Origin: Sphagnum compactum
Lineage: Eukaryota; Bryophyta; Sphagnopsida; Sphagnales
Length of the DNA stretch: 64,000 bases
Assembly: GCA_965153455.1 (NCBI GenBank)
Contig: OZ234497.1
Coordinates: forward strand, 19,771,872-19,835,871
Direction of reading: 5' to 3'
Part shown: one piece after another, positions 21,331 to 34,110 of the stretch
Layout of the letters: the number at the start of each line of letters is the position of its first letter
Numbering within the stretch: position 1 is the stretch's first letter
Notes under the pieces: generated by a model
Told to the model about the DNA's origin: nothing
What the model saw: only the letters and a program-made list of their open reading frames with translations
Databases searched by the model: none
Position numbers and translations under genes: made by a program

Positions 21331-24300
21331 GAAACTTTAATATGTTATAAGCCAAATGTAAGTCATGTTAAAATGTTCAATATTTGAAATTAATTCAATA
21401 TATTTGGGTCCAAGCATGGTAAAGTGGACCAAAAAGTACATCAATCCAAATCTAAATTTTAAATATAATGGTTATTCAACATAAACATAAGAAACTTGGT
21501 TCAAAATTTTTGAATTTTATTATGGAAGCCTCCATGCTTCTATTGAGTTTTAATAATTGAATATAAAATTTGAAAAACTTTAGTTTAATAAAAATAGATG
21601 GCAAGTAAGAACAAAACTAACAAGTTAATACTGTGTTCATTCCTATTTCTATATTGAATGTTAAATATATTTTGATTTTATTATGAAAAAATTCAATGTC
21701 CCTTAGTATATTTAACATGTCACTAATTTAAAAACAAGATAGATCCAATATTTGATCTACTTGTGCTTGAATTTCAATCTGCTTTGTAAATAGTGACATC
21801 TGCTTGATTTTGATGAATATACACAAACCTATTTTAAACATGTGCTTTTTAAATATAGTTGTAGCAAAGTATTTTCCACTTCCATAACTTTACAAATTAA
21901 GATTTTAATTAACCCACCACATTTTCATATCATGGTGTTTGCACACTACGGTGACCTTATATGGATGTCATAATGATAGGTTTTTTTAATTTATTAAATA
22001 GAAGAAAATAAATAAAATAAAATTCATTGAAATAATAAAAAAGGGACTCACTTATCTAAAGCTATCATAATCAACCTTCCAAGAATGAAAAAATCAAATC
22101 AAAATCATGGATAACCAATAAGTAATGGTCTTTTCAATTTTGTTCACACCTTTTGTCACACCCACAAAACTCATGGATATGGATTTTTATCTTACAATGT
22201 GTTCATCTTATAAGCTTGAAAATTTGGGATACTAGAATTACGTTTAAGAAATTAAATATCCATTGAATGAATGGAACGTGATTTTGATTTATTATGTTAT
22301 GGACTTTTTTAAATCCTAAAAATTGAATTTATTTGAAATGCCCTTTTAAACATTTTTTAAAAATTATTTTGTGATATTTTTATGTCTTATAACACCATGA
22401 TTTGAAATTGGAAATGAGAAAAAATGTTATTTTCAATATCATCAAAATAGTCATATTTTAAGCCAGTTTTCAACTACACTAGAAAAGGACTTTGAAAAGG
22501 GATTCTAATCCATCAAAATTGTGACACCCTAATGTGCTTTCGCCCATCATGAAAAGTAATGTTAATTAATAGATATATTTACAAACATGTCCAATTCAAA
22601 AAACATTGCATATACATTTTGATATGCCTCTTCTATTCCATATTTTGTGCAAAACAAACAGCCACGTGTGGAGGACATTAAAAAATATGGGGCTATTTAT
22701 TCAACTACCACCTCATCATAAACCCTTTATTTTTCAGATGGAGCCACCCTAATGCTTCATTTTACATATGACTATCCTTCCTAGAAAAAAAAATGTCAAT
22801 ATATTACGCCTTTTCCTAAAGTGGGAGGGAGATAACACATATTTAATTAATTTAAGACTTTAGAAAAAAAATCCAAGCAATAACTTGACAATGTCGTATT
22901 TATTCAAACTTTCAATTATAACCACCTAGTGGACACTAGCACCAAAAGGAAAAGCTAAAACAAATAGAACAAAATTTAGCCTCATGGGTATGTGCTCAAA
23001 TTTATTCATGAAGCAAAAAATAAAGTTCAAAAACAATAATACGTAGGATTGTTGATCATGATTTATTGCGACAAGAACAAGATCTGATTTGAAAAATAAA
23101 ATGCGACTCACATTGTATAATAAGTCTAGTGATATATGATATCAAGTTTTGAAAGGAAAAACTTCAAAGTTATGAACTAATTTCTTCTCAAGGGACATGT
23201 TGAAATCATGAGCTTATGATATTGATGATGATGAGTAGTTTCATGATGAAAATATGATTTACCTACAATTGTGACATGGTTGGGTAAAATGCCTTCAACA
23301 CATAAAAATGAAATGCAACAGTATACACAAAGAAATTGTATATACTATTGCATTCCATTTTTCTGTGTTGAAGACAAACATACATATAAACACATAGAAA
23401 CCAACTAAGTAATTAAATTATAATTATATATTTCAGTTTGAAATTCATACTTGAATTATATTGAAAAAAATTAAAAAAAACATATAAACATAATATCCAC
23501 ACGAAACACACACAAAGCACCCACACAAAACAACATAAACACTTACATTCACACTCACACACAAAAAAGCACGCAAAGTCCTCCACACAAAAAAGGAATA
23601 TCCAAACAATTCTTATCTTGAAAATTGTCATATGTACCACACACCAAAATATCTATGACCTACATGTGATGACCTATAATACACATTTTTTTAATACATA
23701 TAAACAAAAAAGAACACAAACAAACACACACACATTCACATACATATATATACAAACTAATACAACCACACATCCATACATACATATACATCTATACATA
23801 GATACAACTTAAACTACAAATAAATAAACAAATATCATACAATTTATACACTTACGATGATGTAGTTGATCCGGATGCAAATTTCATTTAAATTATTAAC
23901 TATGACATATTAGTGCAATAATGATTTTTAAGAAATTTAATCCAACATGAAATATTACCATAGTAATAGAAGAAACTATGTAATTATTTATTCAACCCTA
24001 TAATTCATCTTTAATCCATGACCCTAAATTTAAGCTCTATACATTAAATTTTAGAAACATTAAATAAATATTTCAAATATGAACCATTTAATAAATATTT
24101 TACTACCTTTGAGTTATATTTATCAAAGATTAGTGTATCCTTGAATGATAAATAAAATAACTTTTTCTTTTTAATTTAATATTGATTTTGGGTTCATGAA
24201 CATGGACAATTTAGTAAAATATTTGATAATTACATAATAACTGACTATTGATGTTTTTTATGTAAATTTCATTTAAATATACATTAAAAAATAACTTGTC

Positions 24301-25000
24301 ATGAAATGTTGAATAGTCATTAATTAATTTAGAGGTATGTTTAAAAAGTAAATCGGTAGAATTAAATACCCATTTATTACTCAAAAATAATGATTCAAAA
24401 ATCTAAATCAGTAAATAAGTCTAAAGAACTATAATTTAATAGTTGTCAACAAACAATCTCAGCAATCCGGAAATCACTATTCAAGTTTCACATTTCATCT
24501 TGCCTCACCTCCAACATTTATTTTCTTTCATCATTATTTAGAAGTGCCATCTCTTCCCTTTTATTTTCTTTTAAAATGTGGTTTATTCCCGACGTCCTTC
24601 CTTATTGGAAAATGTGTTTCCAACACATTAAACTTTTCATTTCTCTTTCTCATGCTTAAAAACCTTTTCAATTGTAGGTCGCACACACCCGAACAACAAA
24701 CAAAGGAGACACGCCAAGTAGATTTGCAAATCTCCTCAAAACCCTCTCCTGTTTTTTCTGCTAGCTTTCATCCACTAAATCCTCGACATTTCGCTAAAGA
24801 CAAAACTAGTACTCCTAAATGATATATCAAATTAGAAATTCATTGTTTTATTTCTTTAAGAATCACAAGAATATAATCTACCTTCTACCTGCAACTTTTA
24901 CTAATTACGGTTTCTTGTGTCATTCCGATAATTCCCAAAATATTAATACAACCACATCTTCACTTTGAATTTCTATGTGATTACAATATGTTAAACAATA
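21331..25000. other. AT-rich intergenic DNA
   Basis: No gene or transposon domain is recognised. It contains a hairpin at 23293-23373 and a CA-rich, strand-asymmetric stretch at 23490-23810 (runs of ACACA, CATACATA). Short open frames are AT-driven. Confidence 0.6.
23293..23373. repeat. Imperfect 33-bp inverted repeat (hairpin)
   Basis: Arms 23293-23325 (starting 'cttcaacacataaaaatg') and 23341-23373 (ending 'tttctgtgttgaag') pair with about four mismatches around a 15-base loop. There is no CACTA-type end and no clear target duplication. It could be a degraded MITE or a transcribed hairpin. Confidence 0.7.
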
Positions 25001-25019
25001 GTCTTCAATTGTGTTCATT

Positions 25020-27045
25020 AGAATTTAGAATGCGTCCAGGTGACCTTTGTCCTTGAAAACTTGCTCTTCAATAACCTTTCTCTTGGTAATAGCCATGTTG
25101 ACATCCATTATATGAACTGAAGGATTGGCAACCTTGGGCTTCACGACATATGGTTTCTTTGTAGTCTTCACTCCTTTGTTCTTAAACATATTCTACATGT
25201 CACTATGCGATCGTGTCCAATGTCACCATAAATATGACAAGAATACCTCACAAGTCTCTATACTTTCATTTGCTAAGTGGTACCTTAGAAACTACAAGAA
25301 TAGATTCTTCCTATCTTTGATTTCACATGTTTCAACATTGTGATTTGTTTTGTGACAGTTTGTAGAATACATTCATGTTTTCTCTAGAACAATTTGAGGT
25401 TTTCGAACTAATATTGTCTTACTATTTTGTGGTATTGATAAATTACTTATAACTTCTACTTCAAAAATTCCTTCTTCACAAACCAAAGTTCCTTCCTTAT
25501 GCTACTACATGGTTTCTCTCTTCATGCATGTTGTTGCTACACCCAAATATGGTTGTAATCTAGATATGAAAACAATAGTTATAAAACTATATATTGTCCT
25601 GTGTTGAAGACTATTGGCTAACTTCAATAATCTCTCATAATAAACTCTCGCTTTGTCATTCATCTCCTACTTCATGTCTTTCAACTATAGATAGACTTGT
25701 TCATCATTTTGAATTATTTTGAATTGTTTATAGAAAACTAACTATAATTCTGCAAAAATACATTCTAGGTAATCTCCCATGTAATTATTACACCAATTAA
25801 ACATAGTATCTTTGAGGGTAAAACTAAACATATTAACAAGTTTTACATCTTTTGTTTCACCATTTGCTTTAATGACAGTCTTAAAAACTCTAACATGAAC
25901 ATTTGGGTCAGAATTCTTCACATACTCAGGGTAGTTAAGTGGCCGAGGATAAGGCTTGTTTGGTGGTAATGGTGGTTTGCCTGGATTCATCATTGGCAAT
26001 CCAAACTAGCCTAAAGGTCCTAGAGGTCTTGGTGGTTCTGGTGGTCTTGATCTTCCTCCTCCCGGATATGATGGTTGTCTAGCAAAAACTTTGTTCAACT
26101 CTTTGGGCATTTCTTTATGCACACTGACAAATTGTGTTACCATTAAAGTTTGTGGTCTAAATCTCATACCAACAACAATATGGGTTGGTGCTATTACAAA
26201 TGGAGCTTCAGTAACTGTAACCATAGATTAAAGCATGGCCACAAAATATAATGGTACAGATGTTACTGGTTCCATTCTAAAATTAGAGGCTTCTGCATAG
26301 GTAATTCCAACACTATTATGATGTAACATATTTGGTGCAAAAGCTACAAAAATAGGTACTATATCTGCCATAATCTAAGCTCTCATTTCCATTTTTTTTA
26401 TCTCTTGAGATCTATTATTTGAGTCTATATGAAATTCTAACCCTTTCATGGTATAGATCCTCTAACTCAACATGTTCATGGTTTTTTGCCCTTGCAAGTT
26501 CTAGATTCAAATTCTAGAAATGTTCAACAAATCTTTGCCTCACATTATTTTCAATAAATGGACATTCATTGATGTAATGTCCAATCTAATGACAATATGT
26601 GCATTGTGGAGGGTTAGGTCTTGGAACTTTATTCATTCTATGAATTCCTTTGCTCCAATCCCTTGGGACTCCTCTAGCAATGCTTCCACTTTGGTGATTA
26701 AGTCTGGGTTCCCTATACCTTACTCTAATCGCCACATGTATACCTTTTGTTATTATTGGTTCTGCTTTTGATAAGACTATAGTTTCTTATCTAGTTAGCA
26801 ATATTGCCTCAACTCCTCTGGACATTTTGATGCCCTAAGTTGTAGCTTCTTACTCAACCACATAATGAATCGAAGGTACAAAATTCTGAATTATTTGTTC
26901 AAACTCTTCATTCTCATGGTCCTTTTGATAATAAGGAGGTGAAGTAGATCTATACCTTGGTACTACTTCCTCCCTTTCTGACATGTTGAATCTTTGTTCT
27001 TCTTCATAAATCAAAGTATTAGAGTCATGTTGTTGCATTAGACCT
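25020..27045 (-). mobile_element. Decayed Ty3/gypsy-type gag remnant
   Basis: On the minus strand the segment 25742-25999 encodes YPEYVKNSDPNVHVRVFKTV, KANGETKDVKLVNMFSFTLK and FNWCNNYMGDY, the retrotransposon gag fold of plant Ty3/gypsy elements. After a stop it continues FYKQFKIIQNDEQVYLQLKD in the same sense. A CCHC-like knuckle (CTYCH.IGHYINEC) lies at about 26560-26600 and a proline-rich stretch (SRPPEPPRPLGPLG) at 26006-26060. Several stops interrupt the frame, and no protease, reverse transcriptase, integrase or LTR pair was seen. The order of gag and knuckle is unusual and may reflect rearrangement. Confidence 0.7.
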
Positions 27046-27461
27046 CTTGATTATAATGTAACTTTATGTTGAGGTTCAAATTCCTAACTCCTTCGTCTAA
27101 CTCAACAAAATTCTTAATCCTATATTTTGACCTAAATTTGGAATAAAACATATCATAAAACTAATACTAATAAAAATTGGTTCATTCAAATCTACTCATA
27201 GATAGTTTCAAAATTAAAATCCAATCATGAAAACATGAGAAAACTTCAAAACAACAAATCTAGCTATGGAATTAAAGATTTTCCAAAAAACAAAACACTC
27301 TTGTTTCATACTCCCATAAAACTCAATCTTTGATAATGAATAATCTCCTCTCATTCTCTTCCTTCTTCCAAGATATAACCATCTAAAAAATAAAATCCTA
27401 TGATCTATTCAAATTCAATCGGTGACAAAAATTATGTAGTCTAATTAATAATTCCTAAAAT
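27046..27461. other. AT-rich spacer between gag remnant and LRR array
   Basis: No feature is recognised. The LRR repeat similarity begins abruptly at about 27462 ('caccaattgttgttggtag'). Confidence 0.5.
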
Positions 27462-30400
27462 CACCAATTGTTGTTGGTAGTGATTGGATGGACTTGCAAA
27501 ACAATAAGTTCAATATTCATAATGAGGAAATGCCTCCAATGGTTTAAAGAACTTCCTTAAGATTTTCACATCATTCCAATAATAACTTAGTCAAATGCCT
27601 CAAGTCTCCAATTGTTGTTCCTAATGATTCAATGGACTTGCAATAAGATCAATATAATATTGATAATGAGGAGATGCTTCTAATCATTTTAAGAAGTTCT
27701 TTAAGATTTTCACATCCTCCCAACATTAGTTCGGTCAAATGTTTCAAATCAACAATTGTTGTTGGGAGTGATTCAATGGACTTACAATGAGACAAGTCCA
27801 ATATTGCTAATGAGGAGATACTTCCAATGGTTTTGACAACCTCTTTAAGATTTTCACATCCTCCCAACTTTAGTTTGGTCAAATGCTTCAAGTCACCAAT
27901 TGTTGTTGATAGTGATTCAATGGACTTATAATATGATAAATCCAATATTGATAATGAAGAAATTTTTCCAATCGTTTGAAGAACCTCCTTAAGATGTTCA
28001 CATCCATTCAACTTTAGTTTGGTCAAATGCTTCAAGTCACCAATTGTTGTTGGTAGTGATTCAATGGACTTGCAAATAAATAAATCCAATATTGATAATG
28101 AAGAGATGCTTCCAATGGTTTGAAGAACCTCCTTAAGATTTTCACATCCTCGCAACTTCAATTTGGTCAAATGCTTCAAATCACTAATTGTTGTTGGTAG
28201 TGATTCAATGGACTTGCAATTAGATAAGTCCAATATTGATAATGAGGAGATGTTTCCAATGGTTTAAGGAACCTCCTTAAGATTTTCACATCCTTCCAAC
28301 CATAAGGTCAAATAATTCAAGTCAACAATTGTTGTTGATAGTGCTTCAATGGACTTGCAATTAGATAAGTCCAATATTGATAATGAGGAGATCTTTCCAA
28401 TGGTTTGAGAAACCTCCTTAAGATTTTCACATCCTTGTAACCATAATTGGGTCAAATGCTTCAACTCACCAATTGTTGTTGGTAGTGATTCAATGGACTT
28501 CCAATTAAATAAGTCCAATATTCATAATGAGGAGATGCTTCCAATGGTTTGAGGAACCTCTTTAAGATTTTCACATCCTCTCAACTTTAATTCGGTCAAA
28601 TGCTTCAAGTCGCCAATTGTTGCTTCAATGGACTTGCAATTAGATAAGTCCAATATTGATAATGAGGAAATGTTTCCAATGGTTTGAGGAACCTCCTTTA
28701 GATTCTCACATCCTCCCAACTTTAGTTTGGTCAAATGCCTCAAATCACCAATTGTTGTTGGTAGTGACTCAATGGACTTGCAATTAGATAAGTCCAATAT
28801 TGATAATCAGGAGATGCTTCCAATGGTTTGAGGAACCTCCTTAAGATTTTCACATCCTTGCAATAATAACTCAGTCAAATGCTTCAAGTCACCAATTGTT
28901 GTTGGTAGTGATTCAATGGACTTGCAATTACATAAGCCCAATATTGAGAATGAAAAGATGCTTCCAATGGTTTGAGGAACCTCCTTAAGATTTTCACATC
29001 CTCGCAACTTTAGTTCGGTCAAATGTTTTAAGTCACTAATTGTTATTGGTAATGATTCAATGGATTTGCAATAAGATAAGTCCAATATAGATAATGAGGA
29101 GATGCTTCCAATGGTTTGAGGAACCTCCTTAAGATTTTCACATCCTTCCAACTTTAGTTCGGTCAAATGCTTCAAGTCACCAATTGTTGTTGGTAGTGAT
29201 TCAATGGACTTGCAATAAGATAAGTCCAATATTGATAATGAAGAGATGCTTCCAATGGTTTGAGGAACCTCCTTAAGATTTTCACATCCTTCCAACCATA
29301 ATGTGGTCAAATGCTTCAAGTCACCAATTGTTGTTGGTAATGATTCAATGGACTTGCAATAAGATAAGTCCAATATAGATAATGAGGAGATGCTTCTAAT
29401 GGTTTGAGGAACCTCCTTAAGATTTTCACATCCTCCCAACTTTAGTTCGGTCAAATGTTTCAAATCTCCAATTGTTGTTGGTAGTGATTCAATGGATTTG
29501 CAATAAGATAAATCCAATATAGATAATGAGAAGATGCTTCCAATGGTTTGAGGAACCTCTTTAAGATTTTCACATCCTCCCAACTTTAGTTCGGTCAAAT
29601 GTTTCAAATGTCCAATTGTTGTTGGTAGTGATTCAATGGATTTGCAATCAGATAAGTCCAATATAGATAATGAGAAGATGCTTCCAATGGTTTGAGGAAC
29701 CTCCTTAAGATTTTCACATCCTCCCAACTTTAGTTCGGTCAAATGTTTCAAATCTCCAATTGTTGTTGGTAGTGATTCAATGGACTTACAATCAGATAAG
29801 TCCAATATTGATAATGAGGAGATGCTTCCAATGGTTTGAGGAACCTCCTTAAGATTTTCACATCCTTGCAACTTTAGTTCGGTCAAGTGTTTGAAATGTC
29901 CAATTGTTGTTGGTAGTGATTCAAAGGACTTGCAATAAGATAAGTCCAACATAAATAACGAGGAGATGCTTCCAATGGTTTGAGGAACCTCCTTAAGATT
30001 TTCACATCCTTGTAACCATAATTGGGTCAAATGCTTCAACTCACCAATTGTTGTTGGTACTGATTCAATGGATTTGCAATAAGATAAGTCCAATATTGAT
30101 AATGAGGAGATGCTTCCAATGGTTTGAGGAACCTCCTTTAGATTTTCACATCCTTCCAACCATAATGTGGTCAAATGCTTCAAGTCACCAATTGTTGTTG
30201 GTAATGATTCAATGGACTTGCAATAAGATAAGTCCAATATAGATAATGAGGAGATGCTTCTAATGGTTTGAGGAACCTCCTTAAGATTTTCACATCCTCC
30301 CAACTTTAGTTCATTCAAATGTTTCAAATCTCCAATTGTTGTTGGTAGTGATTCAATGGATTTGCAATCAGATAAGTCCAATATAGATAATGAGAAGATG

Positions 30401-33400
30401 CTTCCAATGGTTTGAGGAACCTCCTTAAGATTTTCACATTTTTGCAACTTTAGTTCAGTTAAATGTTTCAAACCTCCAATTGTTGTTGGTAGTGATTCAA
30501 TGGACTTACAATCAGATAAGTCCAATATAGATAATGAGGAGATGCTTCCAATGGTTTCAGGAACCTCCTTAAGATTTTCACATTCTACCAAGTTTAGTTT
30601 GGTCAAATGCTTTAAGTCACCAATTATTGTTGGTAGTGATTCAATGGATTCAAAATTTATTGATAATGAAGATATGCTTCCAATGGTTTCAGGAACCTCC
30701 TTAAAATTTTCACATCCTTCGAACCATAATGTGGTCAAATGCTTCAAATCTCCAATTGTTGTTGGGAGTGATTCAATGGACTTGCAATTAGATAAGCCCA
30801 GTATTGATAATGAGGAGATGCTTCCAATGGTTTGAGGAATCTCCTTAAGATTTTCACATCCTTGCAACCATAATTCGGTCAAATCCTTCAAGTCACCAAT
30901 TGTTGTTGGTAATGATTCAATAGACTTGCAATAAGATAAGTCCAATATTGATAATGAGGAGATGCTTCCAATGGTTTGAGGAACCTCCTTAAGATTTTCA
31001 CATCCTCGCAACTTTAGTTTGGTTAAATGTTTCAAATCTCCAATTGTTGTTGGTAGTGATTCAATGGACTTGCAATAAGATAAGTCCAATATTGATAATG
31101 AGGAGATGCTTCCAATGGTTTGAGGAACCTCCTTAAGATTTTCAAATCCTCGCAACTTTAGTTTGGTTAAATGTTTCAAATCTCCAATTGTTGTTGGTAG
31201 TGATTCAATGGACTTGCAATAAGATAAGTCCAATATAGATAATGAGGAGATGCTTCCAATGGTTTGAGGAACCTCCTTTAGATTTTCACATACTTCCAAC
31301 CATAATTGGGTCAAATGCTTCAAGTCACCAATTGTTGTTGGTAGTGATTCAATGGACTTGCAATAAGATAAGTCCAATATAGATAATGAGGAGATGCTTC
31401 CAATGGTTTGAGGAACCTCCTTAAGATATTCACATTTTTGCAACTTTAGTTTGGTTAAATGTTTGAAATGTCCAATTGTTGTTGGTAGTGATTCAATGGA
31501 CTTGCAATAAGATAAGTCCAATATAGATAATGAGGAGATGCTTCCAATGGTTTGAGGAACCTCCTTAAGATTTTCACATTCTTGCAACTTTAGTTTGGTT
31601 AAATGTTTGAAATGTCCAATTGTTGTTGGTAGTGATTCAATGGACTTGCAATAAGATAAGTTCAATATAGATAATGAGGAGATGCTTCCAATGGTTTGAG
31701 GAACCTCCTTAAGATTTTCACATTCTTGCAACTTTAGTTTGGTTAAATGTTTCAAATCTGCAATTGTTGTTGGTAGTGATTCAATGGACTTGCAATCAGA
31801 TAAGTCCAATATAGATAATGAGGAGATGCTTCCAATGGTTTGAGGAACCTCTTTAACATTTTCACATCCTTGCAATAATAACTTAGTCAAATGCTTCAAG
31901 TCACCAATTGTTGTTGGTAATGATTCAATGGATTTGCAAACAGATAAGTCCAATATTGATAATGAGGAGATGCTTCCAATGGTTTGAGGAACCTCTTTAA
32001 GATTTTCACATCCTTTCAACCATAATTGGGTCAAATGCTTCAAGTCACTAATTGTTGTTGGTAGTGATTCAATGGACTTGCAATAAGATAAGTCCAATAT
32101 TGATAATGAGGAGATGCTTCCAATGGTTTGAGGAACCTCCTTAAGATTTTCACATCCTCGCAACTTTAGTTTGGTTAAATGTTTCAAATCTCCAATTGTT
32201 GTTGGTAGTGATTCAATGGACTTGCAATAAGATAAGTCCAATATAGATAATGAGGAGATGCTTCCAATGGTTTGAGGAACCTCCTTAAGATTTTCACATT
32301 CTTGCAACTTTAGTTTCGTTAAATGTTTCAAATCTGCAATTGTTGTTGGTAGTGATTCAATGGACTTGCAATAAGATAAGTCCAATATAGATAATGAGGA
32401 GATGCTTCCAATGGTTTGAGGAACCTCCTTAAGATTTTCACATCCTCCCAACTTTAGTTCGGTCAAATGTTTGAAATGTCCAATTGTTGTTGGTAGTGAT
32501 TCAATGGACTTGCAATAAGATAAGTCCAATATAGATAATGAGGAGATGCTTCCAATGGTTTGAGGAACCTCCTTAAGATTTTCACATCCTTCCAACCATA
32601 ATTGGGTCAAATGCTTCAAGTCACTAATTGTTGTTGGTAGTGATTCAATGGACTTGCAATAAGATAAGTCCAATATAGATAATGAGGAGATGCTTCCAAT
32701 GGTTTGAGGAACCTCTTTAAGATTTTCACATCCTCCCAACTTCAGTTCGGTCAAATGTTTGAAATGTCCAATTGTTGTTGGTAGTGATTCAATGGACTTG
32801 CAATAAGATGAGTCCAATATAAATAATGAGGAGATGCTTCCAATGGTTTGAGGAACCTCCTTAAGATTTTTACATCCTCCCAACTTTAGTTCGGTCAAAT
32901 GTTTGAAATCTCCAATTGTTGTTGGTAGTGATTCAATGGACTTGCAATAAGATAAGTCCAATATAGATAATGAGGAGATGCTTCCAATGGTTTGAGGAAC
33001 CTCTTTAAGATTTTCACATCCTTCCAACATTAGTTTGGTTAAATGTTTGAAATCTGCAATTGCTGTTGGTAGTGATTCAATGGACTTGCAATAAGATAAG
33101 TCCAATATAGATAATGAGGAGATGCTTCCAATGGTTTGAGGAACCTCCTTAAGATTTTCACATTTTCGCAACTTTAGTTGGGTCAAATGTTTGAAATGTC
33201 CAATTGTTGTTGGTAGTGATTCAATGGACTTGCAATAAGATAAGTCCAATATAGATAATGAGGAGATGCTTCCAATGGTTTGAGGAACCTCCTTAAGATT
33301 TTCACATCCTTCCAACATTAGTTTGGTTAAATGTTTGAAATCTCCAATTGTTGTTGGTAGTGATTCAATGGACTTGCAATAAGATAAGTCCAATATAGAT

Positions 33401-34110
33401 AATGAGGAGATGCTTCCAATGGTTTGAGGAACCTCCTTAAGATTTTCACATTTTTGCAACTTTAGTTTGGTTAAATGTTTGAAATGTCCAATTGTTGTTG
33501 GTAGTGATTCAATGGACTTGCAATAAGATAAGTCCAATATAGATAATGAGGAGATGCTTCCAATGGTTTGAGGAACCTCCTTAAGATTTTCACATTTTTG
33601 CAACTTTAGTTTGGTTAAATGTTTGAAATGTCCAATTGTTGTTGGTAGTGATTCAATGGACTTGCAATAAGATAAGTCCAATATAGATAATGAGGAGATG
33701 CTTCCAATGGTTTGAGGAACCTCCTTAAGATTTTCACATACTTCCAACCATAATTGGGTCAAATGCTTCAAGTCACATATTGTTGTTGGTAGTGATTCAA
33801 TGGACTTGCAATAAGATAAGTCCAATATAGATAATGAGGAGATGCTTCCAATGGTTTGAGGAACCTCCTTAAGATTTTCACATTTTCGCAACTTTAGTTC
33901 GGTCAAATGTTTGAAATGTCCAATTGTTGTTGGTAGTGATTCAATGGACTTGCAATAAGATAAGTCCAATATAGATAATGAGGAGATGCTTCCAATGGTT
34001 TGAGGAACCTCCTTAAGATTTTCACATTTTTGCAACTTTAGTTTGGTTAAATGTTTGAAATGTCCAATTGTTGTTGGTAGTGATTCAATGGACTTGCGAT
34101 AAGATAAGTC
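27462..34110 (-). pseudogene. LRR coding sequence downstream of the first HNL stop
   Basis: This is the same frame as the HNL last exon. Open segments are 28807-34035 (1742 codons), 28522-28797, 28264-28518 and 27649-28233, each ended by a single-base nonsense change: Ser to TGA at 28807-28809 and at 28522-28524, Gln to TAA at 28264-28266. All insertions and deletions are multiples of three, which suggests selection on the frame before the stops appeared. No post-LRR domain or clear natural end is visible before the array dissolves at about 27462. Confidence 0.75.

Noticed and set aside
30048-30835. Plus-strand open frames opposite the LRR array
   Set aside because: They repeat every 144 bp and are antisense shadows of the LRR coding frame.
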